28,895 nt of DNA. Origin: a virus. Shown in pieces: positions 8,076 through 15,922 of the stretch. The notes under the pieces are model-generated. The model had not been told where the DNA came from, made no database searches, and saw only the letters and a list, made by a program, of their open reading frames with translations. The stretch lies in IMG/VR virus record IMGVR_UViG_3300023180_006626, positions 1 to 28,895 of that record. One strand, written 5' to 3'. The position numbers were made by a program, and so were the translations under genes. The number at the start of each line of letters is the position of its first letter. The stretch's first letter is position 1.

Positions 8076-9254
8076 TTATAGTATGTTAGCTAATTTCTTG
8101 AATCTATTTTTAATCTCAGTACCCTCGTTTAAAACATCTTCTTTAGCTGGTTTAGTAGAAGCAACTGGTTTTGAACTTGAACCTTTTGATTCTCTAATTG
8201 GTTTTACATTTACACCTTTAAAAGATTCTGCAAGTGTAGAGTAAACCAATTTGATTTCTCTTAGGTTTTTAGTTCTATCAAAAGTTTCAACAACTTTTAA
8301 TTTTTGTTCGTTACTTAGACCAAACGCTCTAAATAGTTTGTTTGAGAATAAGAGTTTAGCATTCAATAAATTAACTTCGTTTAATTTTCCACGAAGATAT
8401 TTTACAACATCTCTGTGCTCTTTAATTTCTGCTTGAAGTGTAGCAATTTCATCTACTCCGTCCTCGTTATCATCTTCCTCTTCGGTTAATGCTTTAAGAA
8501 CTTCTTCTAAATCGATTTCTTCATCAACACTATCATCGCTGTCGGAATCTTCTCCCTCTTTAACCACTTCATGGTCATCAAGTTCTTTTCCAGCTTCTTT
8601 ATCACTACCTTGTGATTCAGGGCCTTGTCCAACTTTTGATGAATCACCAGCTTCACCTGGTTCTTTGTTATCTGAAGCACCAATGCCTGAAGATACATCG
8701 TTTTCATCAACAGTTTCGTCAACGTCTTCTTTATCGTCGTCTTCTTCTACTGTTTCTTCAACTCCGTCTTCATCAGCTTCTTCTTCTAGCTCAGCAAGAA
8801 TAGACTCAAGGTCGAGCTCTTCTTCCATTTCATCACCATCTTCTTCTTCATGATAGGTTTCATCAGCAGGTTCATCAGCCTCTTCTTCTTCACCATACAT
8901 AGCTTCATCAGAAGGTTCACCTTCTTCTTCTTCATCAGTTGGTTCTTCGTGAGAGTCTTCGTCTGCTGGCTCATCTTCGCCACCATGCATTTCGTCTTCA
9001 TGTGAATCTATTTCATCAGATGCAATGTCTTCAACCTCTTTCTCTTCTTCATCATCAAGTTCTTCTGTTTCAGGTTCTTCAATCTCTTCGACTTCATCAC
9101 CATCTTCTTCTTCGATTTCTTGTTGAATCTTTTGAGCTAACATTGATTTCAATTTAGGTGTAAATGCTTCTTCAAGTGCCATCTTTGCATTAGCTAAAGC
9201 TGTTTCACGAACTGCTTTCGCATCTGCAATGGCTTCTTTAAGTAAATCATCCAT
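8076..9254 (-). CDS. Prohead core scaffolding protein (T4 gp22-like), very acidic
   Basis: 392 residues. An N-terminal helix (LLKEAIADAKAVRETALANA, then ALEEAFTPKLKSML) is followed by about 240 residues dominated by Glu and Asp. The C-terminal domain includes LFSNKLFRAFGLSNEQKLKV, then FDRTKNLREIKLVYSTLAESF, shown in part. The end segments resemble gp22 core proteins of marine T4-like phages. T4 gp22 forms the core on which the shell assembles and is degraded by gp21. Here LKE/A, LEE/A and the C-terminal VLNE/G (residue 377) fit the same cleavage rule. It precedes the capsid gene as in T4 and has a long, structured 5' region of about 110 bases. The acidic stretch produces Ser- and Leu-rich shadows in other frames. 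Confidence 0.88.
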   Translation of the reverse strand: MDDLLKEAIADAKAVRETALANAKMALEEAFTPKLKSMLAQKIQQEIEEEDGDEVEEIEEPETEELDDEEEKEVEDIASDEIDSHEDEMHGGEDEPADEDSHEEPTDEEEEGEPSDEAMYGEEEEADEPADETYHEEEDGDEMEEELDLESILAELEEEADEDGVEETVEEDDDKEDVDETVDENDVSSGIGASDNKEPGEAGDSSKVGQGPESQGSDKEAGKELDDHEVVKEGEDSDSDDSVDEEIDLEEVLKALTEEEDDNEDGVDEIATLQAEIKEHRDVVKYLRGKLNEVNLLNAKLLFSNKLFRAFGLSNEQKLKVVETFDRTKNLREIKLVYSTLAESFKGVNVKPIRESKGSSSKPVASTKPAKEDVLNEGTEIKNRFKKLANIL

Positions 9255-9295
9255 TTTAATCTCCTAAAAAATTCGGATTCAATATAGTTATTAGG

Positions 9296-9310
9296 AACTA
9301 TAATATAGTT
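9296..9310. repeat. Odd-centred palindrome in the scaffold leader
   Basis: AACTATA-A-TATAGTT is a perfect 7-bp inverted repeat around one base. A direct copy of AATATAGTT occurs at 9281-9289. It lies 40-55 bases upstream of the scaffold ATG. It could be an operator or an RNA fold; neither is established. Confidence 0.35.
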
Positions 9311-9322
9311 TAATTCAAGATT

Positions 9323-9354
9323 ACACTTTATGATGTGCGAATGCACGAAAGTGT
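9323..9354 (-). promoter_or_regulatory. Hairpin in the probable 5' leader of the scaffold mRNA
   Basis: ACACTTT (9323-9329) pairs with AAAGTGT (9348-9354). Inside, GTGC (9335-9338) pairs with GCAC (9343-9346) around a GAAT loop, leaving an asymmetric internal bulge. No T-run follows on the gene strand, so it looks like a leader structure affecting stability or translation. It lies between the TATTTATA motif at 9366 and the ATG at 9254. Confidence 0.4.
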
Positions 9355-9365
9355 TTTTAGTTTTA

Positions 9366-9373
9366 TATAAATA
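9366..9373 (-). promoter_or_regulatory. Candidate late-promoter motif (TATTTATA) before the scaffold/capsid genes
   Basis: Gene-strand reading is TTTATATATTTATATAAAAC. It lies immediately after the bS21 terminator (9385-9415) and about 110 bases before the scaffold ATG. It would give scaffold and capsid their own high-level transcript ending at 6328-6359. Confidence 0.4.
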
Positions 9374-9384
9374 TATAAACTTTG

Positions 9385-9415
9385 AAAAAAATACACACTA
9401 AGTGAGTATTTTTTT
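9385..9415 (-). terminator. Terminator after the bS21 gene
   Basis: AAAAAAATAC-A-CAC (9385-9398) pairs with GTG-A-GTATTTTTTT (9402-9415) around a TAA loop. There is one A/A mismatch and a seven-base T-run on each strand's downstream side. It overlaps the bS21 stop codon (9414-9416) and could work in both directions. Confidence 0.75.
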
Positions 9416-9620
9416 AATTATCTTGTTCTTTTTCTTTAAGAACTTTGTATTTGTTTCGTAGAATTGCTTTATTTTTCTTTTCTCGTTTGATTGCCGATGG
9501 TTTTTCGTAAAATTGTCTATCACGATATTCCATTAATATACCACTATCTTTTACTTTTCGTTTAAAGATTGATATAGCCTTTTCTACAGATTGTCCTTTT
9601 CGGACCTCTACTTTAATCAA
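9414..9620 (-). CDS. rpsU: Phage-encoded ribosomal protein bS21
   Basis: 68 residues with the full bS21 pattern: V-x-VRKGQSVEKAISIFKRKV, then SGILMEYRDRQFYEKPSAIK and a lysine-rich tail ending NKYKVLKEKEQDN. Bacterial bS21 sits on the small subunit near the 3' end of 16S rRNA and helps initiation. Viral copies are known in marine phages and are thought to replace the host protein. The start is TTG at 9620, placed by AGAGG about five bases upstream; no in-frame ATG fits the conserved N-terminus. It lies eight bases after the previous stop and has its own terminator. The rare start codon suggests restrained translation beside very highly expressed head genes. Confidence 0.9.
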   Translation of the reverse strand: MIKVEVRKGQSVEKAISIFKRKVKDSGILMEYRDRQFYEKPSAIKREKKNKAILRNKYKVLKEKEQDN

Positions 9621-9628
9621 ATTAACCT

Positions 9629-10306
9629 CTACTTTTTAACTTCTGTTTTTGCTTGGAAATTCTTATCAACATAATTAAAGAACTTCTTTTTAGCCTCATC
9701 ATCAAGTTCTGCTGGTGATTTTATTCCAAATTTTTTCATTGCATTTGCAAAGAATTCTTGATAATCACCCTCATCAATACTATGACCTGATGGTGTTTGA
9801 TTATCCTTTACTGGTATATCTTCTAATCCAAGTCTTACCAATTCATCATGGTCTTCATCACCCTCTATTTCAAAATATCTACCAAGAACATGGCCCATAT
9901 CTTCATATAAACCACTCATTCTTTGTTGTAGTACTTGTGATTCTTGTGCAATCTTTCCAAATGATTTTGATAAGTTTGTTAATTCTTTCATGTTACGATT
10001 TACCGTAACTTTATCAAACCAATCTTCGGTTTCACTTAGAGTATAATTTTTTCCCATTTCTGCAATTGATGATAATCTTTCTGCAATCTTTTTAAGGTCT
10101 ATTTCTTTCTGTAATACTTTACCGAAACTTGCAAATTCCTTAACTGCCGCTCTTACTTCTTTTGCAGATATCTTTTCTTCTTTCTTACCATAAATATCCT
10201 CAACCATACTTGTTAAAGATGTATTGGTATTTCCGATTGGTGGTGTAGATACTACTCCACCCAATACTGAAAAGTTTTCTTTTACTAAATCTTTTAATTT
10301 TGCCAT
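9629..10306 (-). CDS. Putative internal head protein with capsid-targeting-like N-terminus
   Basis: 225 residues, function unknown. The start MAKLKDLVKE/N fits the M-x-[KR]-L-K-x-[LI]-[ILV]-x-E pattern of five sites in this region and ends in a possible gp21-type cut. The middle is charged and helical (about residues 40-135). An acidic segment follows (FEIEGDEDHDELVRLGLED), then a C-terminal module SPAELDDEAKKKFFNYVDKN that I recall from other marine phage proteins. The ATG has a strong AAGGAG and a TATTTATT motif about 20 bases before it, so it probably starts a transcript that includes bS21. A packaged internal protein is the favoured guess. Confidence 0.6.
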   Translation of the reverse strand: MAKLKDLVKENFSVLGGVVSTPPIGNTNTSLTSMVEDIYGKKEEKISAKEVRAAVKEFASFGKVLQKEIDLKKIAERLSSIAEMGKNYTLSETEDWFDKVTVNRNMKELTNLSKSFGKIAQESQVLQQRMSGLYEDMGHVLGRYFEIEGDEDHDELVRLGLEDIPVKDNQTPSGHSIDEGDYQEFFANAMKKFGIKSPAELDDEAKKKFFNYVDKNFQAKTEVKK

Positions 10307-10325
10307 TTGTATCTCCTTATACTCT

Positions 10326-10333
10326 AATAAATA
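10326..10333 (-). promoter_or_regulatory. Candidate late-promoter motif (TATTTATT)
   Basis: Gene-strand reading is ATGATATTTATTAGAGTATAAGGAG. It lies in the 30-base gap between two genes, so the leader would be very short and contain the AAGGAG of the gene at 10306. Confidence 0.4.
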
Positions 10334-10336
10334 TCA

Positions 10337-10933
10337 TTATCTTCGTTTTTTACCGCCAAGATAACTACGAAATCTTTTATCTACTTTTGTCCATAGTACA
10401 CCCAACATCTCTCTAACACCCATACTGGTATCACCTGTTGGACCTGTTTTAATACCACGAATTAAATCCATAGCATCATACTTACCATTTTTCACACCAT
10501 TCATCATTACTTTGATGGTTTGTTGTGATGCCTTGTTGAAAAACTTACCCATTTCTTTTATATCTTTTTCAACAAATTGTTTGGCCTCTGGTGATGAATA
10601 TTTTGACATTGGAAAACTATTCACCCCTTTACCCTTTAATGAACCTGGTACATACATCTCTGCTTCATCTAAACCAGATTTACCATCAAGATAAGTGTGT
10701 ACACTTTGTAAATTTTCTAATGCGATAGTAAGAGCAGATTGTAACCATGCAGGTAACTCTACTTCACCATCTTCATCTTTTTTCATATTATCAATAATCT
10801 CATAATTCATACGAGCTAATTTTATACTTCTCTTTAATTGAGATTTTGCCATCTGACCTTCATGGTCGCCTTTCTTCTCATTAAGACGAAAATCTTTCCA
10901 TTGAGACCACATTTTATGTGTCATATCACTCAT
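10337..10933 (-). CDS. Conserved-type marine phage protein of unknown function
   Basis: 198 residues, basic at the C-terminus (GGKKRR). Residues about 26-85 (EGQMAKSQLKRSIKLARMNY, then ELPAWLQSALTIALENLQSV and HTYLDG) resemble a helical module I recall from many marine T4-like phages, often at the ends of larger modular proteins. Its biochemical role is not known to me. The C-terminal half (from about 110) is helical with a glycine-rich GIKTGPTGDTSMG loop. The ATG overlaps the previous stop as TAATG, with AGGAGAGG just upstream. It lacks the capsid-targeting-like start of its neighbours. Confidence 0.6.
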   Translation of the reverse strand: MSDMTHKMWSQWKDFRLNEKKGDHEGQMAKSQLKRSIKLARMNYEIIDNMKKDEDGEVELPAWLQSALTIALENLQSVHTYLDGKSGLDEAEMYVPGSLKGKGVNSFPMSKYSSPEAKQFVEKDIKEMGKFFNKASQQTIKVMMNGVKNGKYDAMDLIRGIKTGPTGDTSMGVREMLGVLWTKVDKRFRSYLGGKKRR

Positions 10934-11352
10934 TAACCTCTCCTATATAACCAACCACCATGAACATCAAAACGAGCATATGATTTAGGTTCAAAGATAT
11001 TACCTCTTACACCTTTTGCTCTTCCATTGTATCCTGCAGGTTTATAAATATCGCCTGTTTCTTTATCTACAAAGAAATGAACACTTAATCCATTCTTTGG
11101 CTCTGATGCACGAACATTAACTATTCTATCAAATTTTGGTCCTTTTTTCAAAAGTGTTGGATACTCCCAATTTTTTTGTTCCCATGTAGATGGAAATGAT
11201 TTTTTAAATTGTTTTTCTGCAGATTTCTTCATAAAATCTAACATCTTTTTCATTGCTCTATCATATCCAGCCTTTGCCTCATTCATTGCATGAATTTCTT
11301 TAGCAATATCTTTTGCAATATCCTCACCAATAATATCTTTTAACTTAATCAT
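10933..11352 (-). CDS. Putative internal head protein with KETGDIYKPAG module
   Basis: 139 residues. The N-terminus MIKLKDIIGE/D fits the capsid-targeting-like pattern with a possible cut after Glu10. A further site, MNE/A, lies at about residues 23-25. The C-terminal part contains HFFVDKETGDIYKPAGYNGR, AKGVRGNIF and HGGWLYRRG. I recognise this as a module found in many marine phages, without a known activity. It overlaps both neighbours by one base, so it is translated with them. Confidence 0.6.
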   Translation of the reverse strand: MIKLKDIIGEDIAKDIAKEIHAMNEAKAGYDRAMKKMLDFMKKSAEKQFKKSFPSTWEQKNWEYPTLLKKGPKFDRIVNVRASEPKNGLSVHFFVDKETGDIYKPAGYNGRAKGVRGNIFEPKSYARFDVHGGWLYRRG

Positions 11353-13550
11353 TAGTAATACCCTCTGAATTTGTTTTTAAGAATTAGATTAACTATTTCA
11401 GCAACTTCCTTACCATATCTTGGTGCATTTCTATATGATTTAGGATGTTCAGGGTTTCTTTTTTCATAATCAATATCATCTTTAACTGCATTATTATAAT
11501 AAGTAACCTTATCATATAATCTATCCATTGCATCAGTTATATTTCTCATTAATTCCATTGCTTGCATTTCAGGTGCTCGAGTACTACTTAAACCTTTTAG
11601 TAATTTTTTGGCAGCTGCATTTGGTTTACCACCAATCAAACCTGTAATTAATCCATCTGTATAATCTTTTGCTCTTTTAACTTTTGCTTTAACTTTTTCT
11701 GGGTCATCATACATTGCCTTAATAGCATCTTCGTATTTTTCTTTATTTTGTCTTTTGAAAGATTCATCATCTCTCCATTTCCAAGAACCAACTTGTATAT
11801 CTGACCTTAAGTTTCTAACTTCTTTACCACCCATGTATGGCATGCTTTCCTCAAGTGATATTTTGTAAAACTCAACTCCGTTAATTTTCTTTACTGATGC
11901 TGCGTTTTGATATCCAAATTGATTTAAACCAAAGGTACGATTTTCAGATGTAGAGAATCCATATCCTTTTGTATCTGCAACTCGTATATCTTTTTTTCTA
12001 TTCTTATCGGATTCTCTCCAAGATTTTGTCCACCAAACTGCCTTACCATCTTTGAAAACACTCAAGACAACACCTTTATCAACTTCTAAATCACTTCTCC
12101 AATAAGATTTTCCTTTAGCTGGTAAACTTACTTTTTTACCAGTTACTGCAATCACAACACCTTTACCAGATAGTTTTGCAGTTTTTTCAATCATATCATC
12201 AGTTACTTTATCTGCTCGTACACCTAATCTAGCCAACCATCCATAGAAATCATTATCTAATTTGAAATCTTGTCTATTGGTGAATTTTCTTAATAATTTA
12301 CTTTGTAATGCCTCTACTAAATAAGATACTTTTGATTCTCTCATTACATCTTTTAATTTTATTATACCTTCCTTTGTTTCTTTTGTTATATCGGTTTCAA
12401 GGTCTAATGCTGCTTGTTTAATTTTATCTTGAATTTGTTTATCAAGTTTTTCATCTTTTGGATTTCCGTCGTCATCTAAATTATCTCTAAATTCTTTTCC
12501 TAAATCTTTAAATACTTTTGCATCTGGATTACCTAATTTTTCTAAATTGTCTGCTGCCATATCAACATAGTAAGGTTCAATACCACCAGCCATTTGTGGA
12601 TTTTTTATATTTCTGATAGCGTCGTTGTAATCATCTTGTGCTCTTTGTTTTTGTTTAGGGTCTAACTTTGGTTTACCTAATGTTGAATATTTTTTATGAA
12701 AATCAATAAGTATTTTTGTCTTTTTTTCTAATTCTTCTCGTGGAACTTCTGATAAGGCTTCATCATCTAAATCCATTACATTTACCTCCGCAGAATAGAG
12801 TTTATCTATATCTTCTTGTGGAATTTGTCCTTCTAATTCACTAGCTACATTATATATCTGTTGATTAAATTCATCTACATTATCATCTAAATCGTTGATT
12901 ACTTTAGTTACATTAGTTATTCCCTTATCATCATACCTATTCCAATCCATACCGTCGATTGCTTCTTGAGCATCATCATCAAGTTCTACTGGTTCATCTG
13001 ATTTAGGTTTTTCTTTAACATCAATACCAATATTATTACCATCCCCATCAAAAGCATCTTGATAATAAAAATCTTCTATATCATCTGAATCCATTTCATT
13101 ACCATCAGCATCAAACATTTTTCCGTCTTTTATTTTCATCCCACCATCTAAATCAAATTCACCTTTCATATTTTTAACATCATCTGCGAATTGTTGTGGG
13201 CCTGATGATTTAAGTTTTCCGTCTTTAACTTTAGTTCCTACTTCTGGTTCATCATGTATTGGGTCAAAATCACTTAAATCAGATGGTTCCATACCATCAT
13301 CATCTGATGGTAGTTCTCTATCGAAATCACTACCACTCAATCCTTTAGATTTAGGGTCTTCTTTTCCACCATCTTTACCAATCTTTACAAGTTTACCACC
13401 ATCATTTTTATGTGTGATACCATCTTGGCCTTCTTTACCATAACCTTTACCTTTCCAAACTAAACCAAGTTTTTTGGCTTTTTCTTTTTCGGTATCTTTT
13501 AACTTTGGAGCATCTGCTTCCATTAATAATGTTTTTAATTTAATCATCAT
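11352..13550 (-). CDS. Two-part putative internal head polyprotein with an internal capsid-targeting-like sequence
   Basis: 732 residues. The start MMIKLKTLLME/AD matches the capsid-targeting-like pattern. Residues about 20-60 form a GYGKEGQDGITHKNDGGKL-type module, then 80-270 are very acidic. At residues 396-413 the same targeting pattern recurs internally (IIKLKDVMRESKVSYLVE/A), so residues 1-395 and 414-732 look like two packaged proteins joined in one frame. The second half is basic, with an SYWRSDLEVDKGVVLSVFKD segment and a helical C-terminus; no enzyme motif was recognised. It overlaps the upstream gene by four bases (ATGA). The acidic half might act as core filler like scaffold. Confidence 0.65.
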   Translation of the reverse strand: MMIKLKTLLMEADAPKLKDTEKEKAKKLGLVWKGKGYGKEGQDGITHKNDGGKLVKIGKDGGKEDPKSKGLSGSDFDRELPSDDDGMEPSDLSDFDPIHDEPEVGTKVKDGKLKSSGPQQFADDVKNMKGEFDLDGGMKIKDGKMFDADGNEMDSDDIEDFYYQDAFDGDGNNIGIDVKEKPKSDEPVELDDDAQEAIDGMDWNRYDDKGITNVTKVINDLDDNVDEFNQQIYNVASELEGQIPQEDIDKLYSAEVNVMDLDDEALSEVPREELEKKTKILIDFHKKYSTLGKPKLDPKQKQRAQDDYNDAIRNIKNPQMAGGIEPYYVDMAADNLEKLGNPDAKVFKDLGKEFRDNLDDDGNPKDEKLDKQIQDKIKQAALDLETDITKETKEGIIKLKDVMRESKVSYLVEALQSKLLRKFTNRQDFKLDNDFYGWLARLGVRADKVTDDMIEKTAKLSGKGVVIAVTGKKVSLPAKGKSYWRSDLEVDKGVVLSVFKDGKAVWWTKSWRESDKNRKKDIRVADTKGYGFSTSENRTFGLNQFGYQNAASVKKINGVEFYKISLEESMPYMGGKEVRNLRSDIQVGSWKWRDDESFKRQNKEKYEDAIKAMYDDPEKVKAKVKRAKDYTDGLITGLIGGKPNAAAKKLLKGLSSTRAPEMQAMELMRNITDAMDRLYDKVTYYNNAVKDDIDYEKRNPEHPKSYRNAPRYGKEVAEIVNLILKNKFRGYY

Positions 13551-15094
13551 AGTCTCACTTGTTTACCGAACCTACTCCACAATTTAGCCATAAATACATA
13601 TAATTGTTTTTCGTTCATTTTGTTAATTTTTTCTTTTTGTTTATCATTTGCTTTTTCATACACTTGTTTAAATAAATTAGCAGTCATAGCATCTACGGTT
13701 CTACCACCGAGTTTTCCAAATGAATGGTCATCTGCCATCTTCATAATTTTTTCTACACCCTTACCTTCATTTACTGATTCATTCATAAACTCATTGTCTA
13801 AAAATGAATGAATATCACGAGTGGTTTTAGGTAGTTTTTTACCTGTTACTTGGTTAAATATTGCGATTGAGTATGGTTGGTTGTGTCGTAATTTAGATTT
13901 TAATGCTCTGATATCTTTTTTCTTTATTGCCTTTACCAACTCATCATAAGTTCGTTTTGCATTCGCTTTATTTTGTGCAGTAACAGCTTTGATTATATCT
14001 TGTTTTTTATATTTTTGTGCACCTTTATCACCTTTTTTAAGAGCTATCTCCCAATTTCCCAACATTCTTTTTATTGAACTTTTTAGGTGGAAATAATCTT
14101 TTTTTGAAAATAACTTATACAATTTTTCAAAATCTCTATTTTCGTTTATTGATTCTTTTACTGATTCTTTCTTTGAATAATCTGGGTCAAGTTTTCTTAA
14201 CTTGATTAAAATATCTCTTAACATCTCTCTATCTGTAGAATCAAATCCAATTTCAAAATTTGGTTTCTTCTTTAATAATACTGAGTAGGCCATTCCGATT
14301 TCTTTTTGTCCTAATGTTCTTTTCTTTTTATCAGGGTAAACTCCTTTAGGCCCATAGAAATCATTCATATATTTAATAAATCCTCTGTAATCCATTTCAT
14401 TCAATATACTCTCACCTAAATCTTTGGTTTGTTTTTTCATCCCTTTTGGATTCACTAAACTTACACCTAATGTTTCAGTAGATAATAAATCTTTAGTTTT
14501 CAACATAAACTCTATCCAATGTTTCTTATATAAATTCATCAATTCCATACCTCGTTTTCTATCTTTACGAGCAACATCTTTGATTTTACTTTTAATAAGT
14601 TTATCTATTTCTGACATTTTCATTTCATTTAAACCATATGCTTCATTTACTGATTCTGCCTTTACACAATTTGGATATTTTTTACCAAACAATTCTTTTG
14701 TTTTTTGAGTAGGATGTATTTTATATCCTTTCCAACATTTCTCACATAAACACCCACCCATCTTTTCTGCCAACTCTTTTAATTTTTTATCAACTTTACC
14801 TGTACCACCTGGTGATTTTAATTTATAATTAGGGTCGACAGCAGAAGTAGTGTAACCACATGCTTCCATTTCGGTGTTGGTTAACTCTTTAATTGTTTTA
14901 ACTATCCACTCTTTGTTCACTTTTTCTGGTTTCCCTTTATGTTTTGTTGAAGCATACTTTTCAGTAGACTTCGTATCCATTGATTTTGCTGCCTTCTTTA
15001 CTGCGGGTGAGGCATCACTTGGTTTCATTTCTCCTTTATTAAGAGCATGAACCATACCCATAAATCTTTGTTGAGCTTTAGATTTGGATGGCAT
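13547..15094 (-). CDS. Putative multi-module head polyprotein with DUF3008-like N-terminus
   Basis: 515 residues. The N-terminus (MPSKSKAQQRFMGMVHALNK, then ASTKHKG) looks like the DUF3008 family of T4-like phages. A Cys-rich module follows (C79, C115, C117, C120, C143) with GYKIHPTQKTKELFGKKYPN. After it come four lysine-rich helical segments separated by short linkers: ESVNE/A (after 151), GLNE/M (157), SILNE/M (233), ESINE/N (318) and ESVNE/G (443). The last segment includes GGRTVDAMTANLFKQVYEKA, another recurring marine phage module. The [LIV]-N-E linkers look like prohead-protease sites, so the product may be cut into five or so small internal proteins. No catalytic motif was recognised. 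The ATG overlaps the previous stop by one base. Confidence 0.65.
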   Translation of the reverse strand: MPSKSKAQQRFMGMVHALNKGEMKPSDASPAVKKAAKSMDTKSTEKYASTKHKGKPEKVNKEWIVKTIKELTNTEMEACGYTTSAVDPNYKLKSPGGTGKVDKKLKELAEKMGGCLCEKCWKGYKIHPTQKTKELFGKKYPNCVKAESVNEAYGLNEMKMSEIDKLIKSKIKDVARKDRKRGMELMNLYKKHWIEFMLKTKDLLSTETLGVSLVNPKGMKKQTKDLGESILNEMDYRGFIKYMNDFYGPKGVYPDKKKRTLGQKEIGMAYSVLLKKKPNFEIGFDSTDREMLRDILIKLRKLDPDYSKKESVKESINENRDFEKLYKLFSKKDYFHLKSSIKRMLGNWEIALKKGDKGAQKYKKQDIIKAVTAQNKANAKRTYDELVKAIKKKDIRALKSKLRHNQPYSIAIFNQVTGKKLPKTTRDIHSFLDNEFMNESVNEGKGVEKIMKMADDHSFGKLGGRTVDAMTANLFKQVYEKANDKQKEKINKMNEKQLYVFMAKLWSRFGKQVRL

Positions 15095-15300
15095 TATTTC
15101 GCCAAACCATCACCATTCCACTCGGTGTTGATTCTTCCACTTGTAGGTATTTTTAATTGTTCTAATCCACTATCACCACCTAAAGAATCGTTGCCTGTTT
15201 TGGTGAATGGTGATTTATATTTTTCTAAACCATCATCTCCTGCCAAACTATCGTTTTTCTTTGGTATATTTGGTAATTTTCTATCTTCTAAACCTGGCAT
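15094..15300 (-). CDS. Small protein made of 21-residue repeats
   Basis: 68 residues, almost entirely repeats. GLE begins at residues 3, 24 and 45 and GLA at 65, with NDSLAGD and NDSLGGD at matching places. The unit is roughly GLE-x-x-K-x-P-x5-NDSL-x-GD. No known family. AGAGGAG lies just upstream of the ATG at 15300, directly after the protease gene, and its end overlaps the next gene by one base. The repeat could bind a repeated head component such as core or shell subunits; this is a guess. Confidence 0.6.
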   Translation of the reverse strand: MPGLEDRKLPNIPKKNDSLAGDDGLEKYKSPFTKTGNDSLGGDSGLEQLKIPTSGRINTEWNGDGLAK

Positions 15301-15301
15301 C

Positions 15302-15922
15302 TTATTCTCCTCTTATAATCTTGTTGATTAAATCTTCTGCTTTACAATACTGACCACAAGTTCTTCCTTGTGTTGGTGTTCTTTCAACACCCTCTTGTAG
15401 TGGATACATGAAGGCACCATGTGTAGATGGATTACTTACAAAATCAAAAGCTATTAATTCAAAATCATTTCCAACTTTTGTTGTTGGTGTACCATCTGCT
15501 TCAGTAACAGTCTCTACTGAACCCATACCACGAGAACTGATACCTAATTTGATACCATTCTTAAATAATTCTCTTAAAATGTTTCCACTTGGTGTGGTTA
15601 GGATTTCAACTGTTCCTAATAAGTTGTCACCTTCCCAATGCATTTCAGTAATATTATGTGATACATTTTGTAAGTTCACTACTGAAGAATCTGGATGGTC
15701 AAGTTCACCTAATGCTCTCTTTTGAGAAATAAAGTTTTCTGTATAGTTTTTTGCTTCTCTCTGAAGAATGTTTGTTGGATATACTCTTCCATTTTGATTT
15801 TTTGCATTTGCTCTTTGTAATACACCTTTTACAATCAACTTTCCGTTGTTTTCTTTTAGTGATTCAGTTATCTGTTCCGCAGATAACTCAAAAGGTATAT
15901 AATCTACTAATAAGTTTCTCAT
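15302..15922 (-). CDS. Prohead maturation serine protease (T4 gp21-like, peptidase S80)
   Basis: 206 residues, near the length of T4 gp21. The early NGRVYPTNIL segment and the catalytic motifs are typical: His76 in GELDHP, Ser129/Ser130 in LGISSRGMGS, and Asp160 in FDFVSNPS. These enzymes work inside the prohead and cut the scaffold, the capsid delta domain and internal proteins after Glu in [LI]-x-E. The capsid (LIDE/A) and scaffold (VLNE/G) genes here carry such sites, as do the linkers of several accessory proteins. The C-terminal tail (RTPTQGRTCGQYCKAEDLIN) is lost or self-cleaved in comparable enzymes. It overlaps the preceding gene by one base. T4 places gp21 between gp20/67/68 and gp22; here six further head-region genes and bS21 separate it from the scaffold. 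Confidence 0.92.
   Translation of the reverse strand: MRNLLVDYIPFELSAEQITESLKENNGKLIVKGVLQRANAKNQNGRVYPTNILQREAKNYTENFISQKRALGELDHPDSSVVNLQNVSHNITEMHWEGDNLLGTVEILTTPSGNILRELFKNGIKLGISSRGMGSVETVTEADGTPTTKVGNDFELIAFDFVSNPSTHGAFMYPLQEGVERTPTQGRTCGQYCKAEDLINKIIRGE

Noticed and set aside
8507-9157. Several Ser-, Leu- or Lys-rich open frames on both strands across the scaffold gene
   Set aside because: They mirror the Glu/Asp-rich codon run of the gp22-like scaffold in other frames, with no ribosome sites and extreme composition.
11038-11052. GATATTTATAAA string inside the gene at 10933-11352
   Set aside because: It encodes the conserved GDIYK residues of a recurring module, so the match to the promoter-like motif is probably chance.
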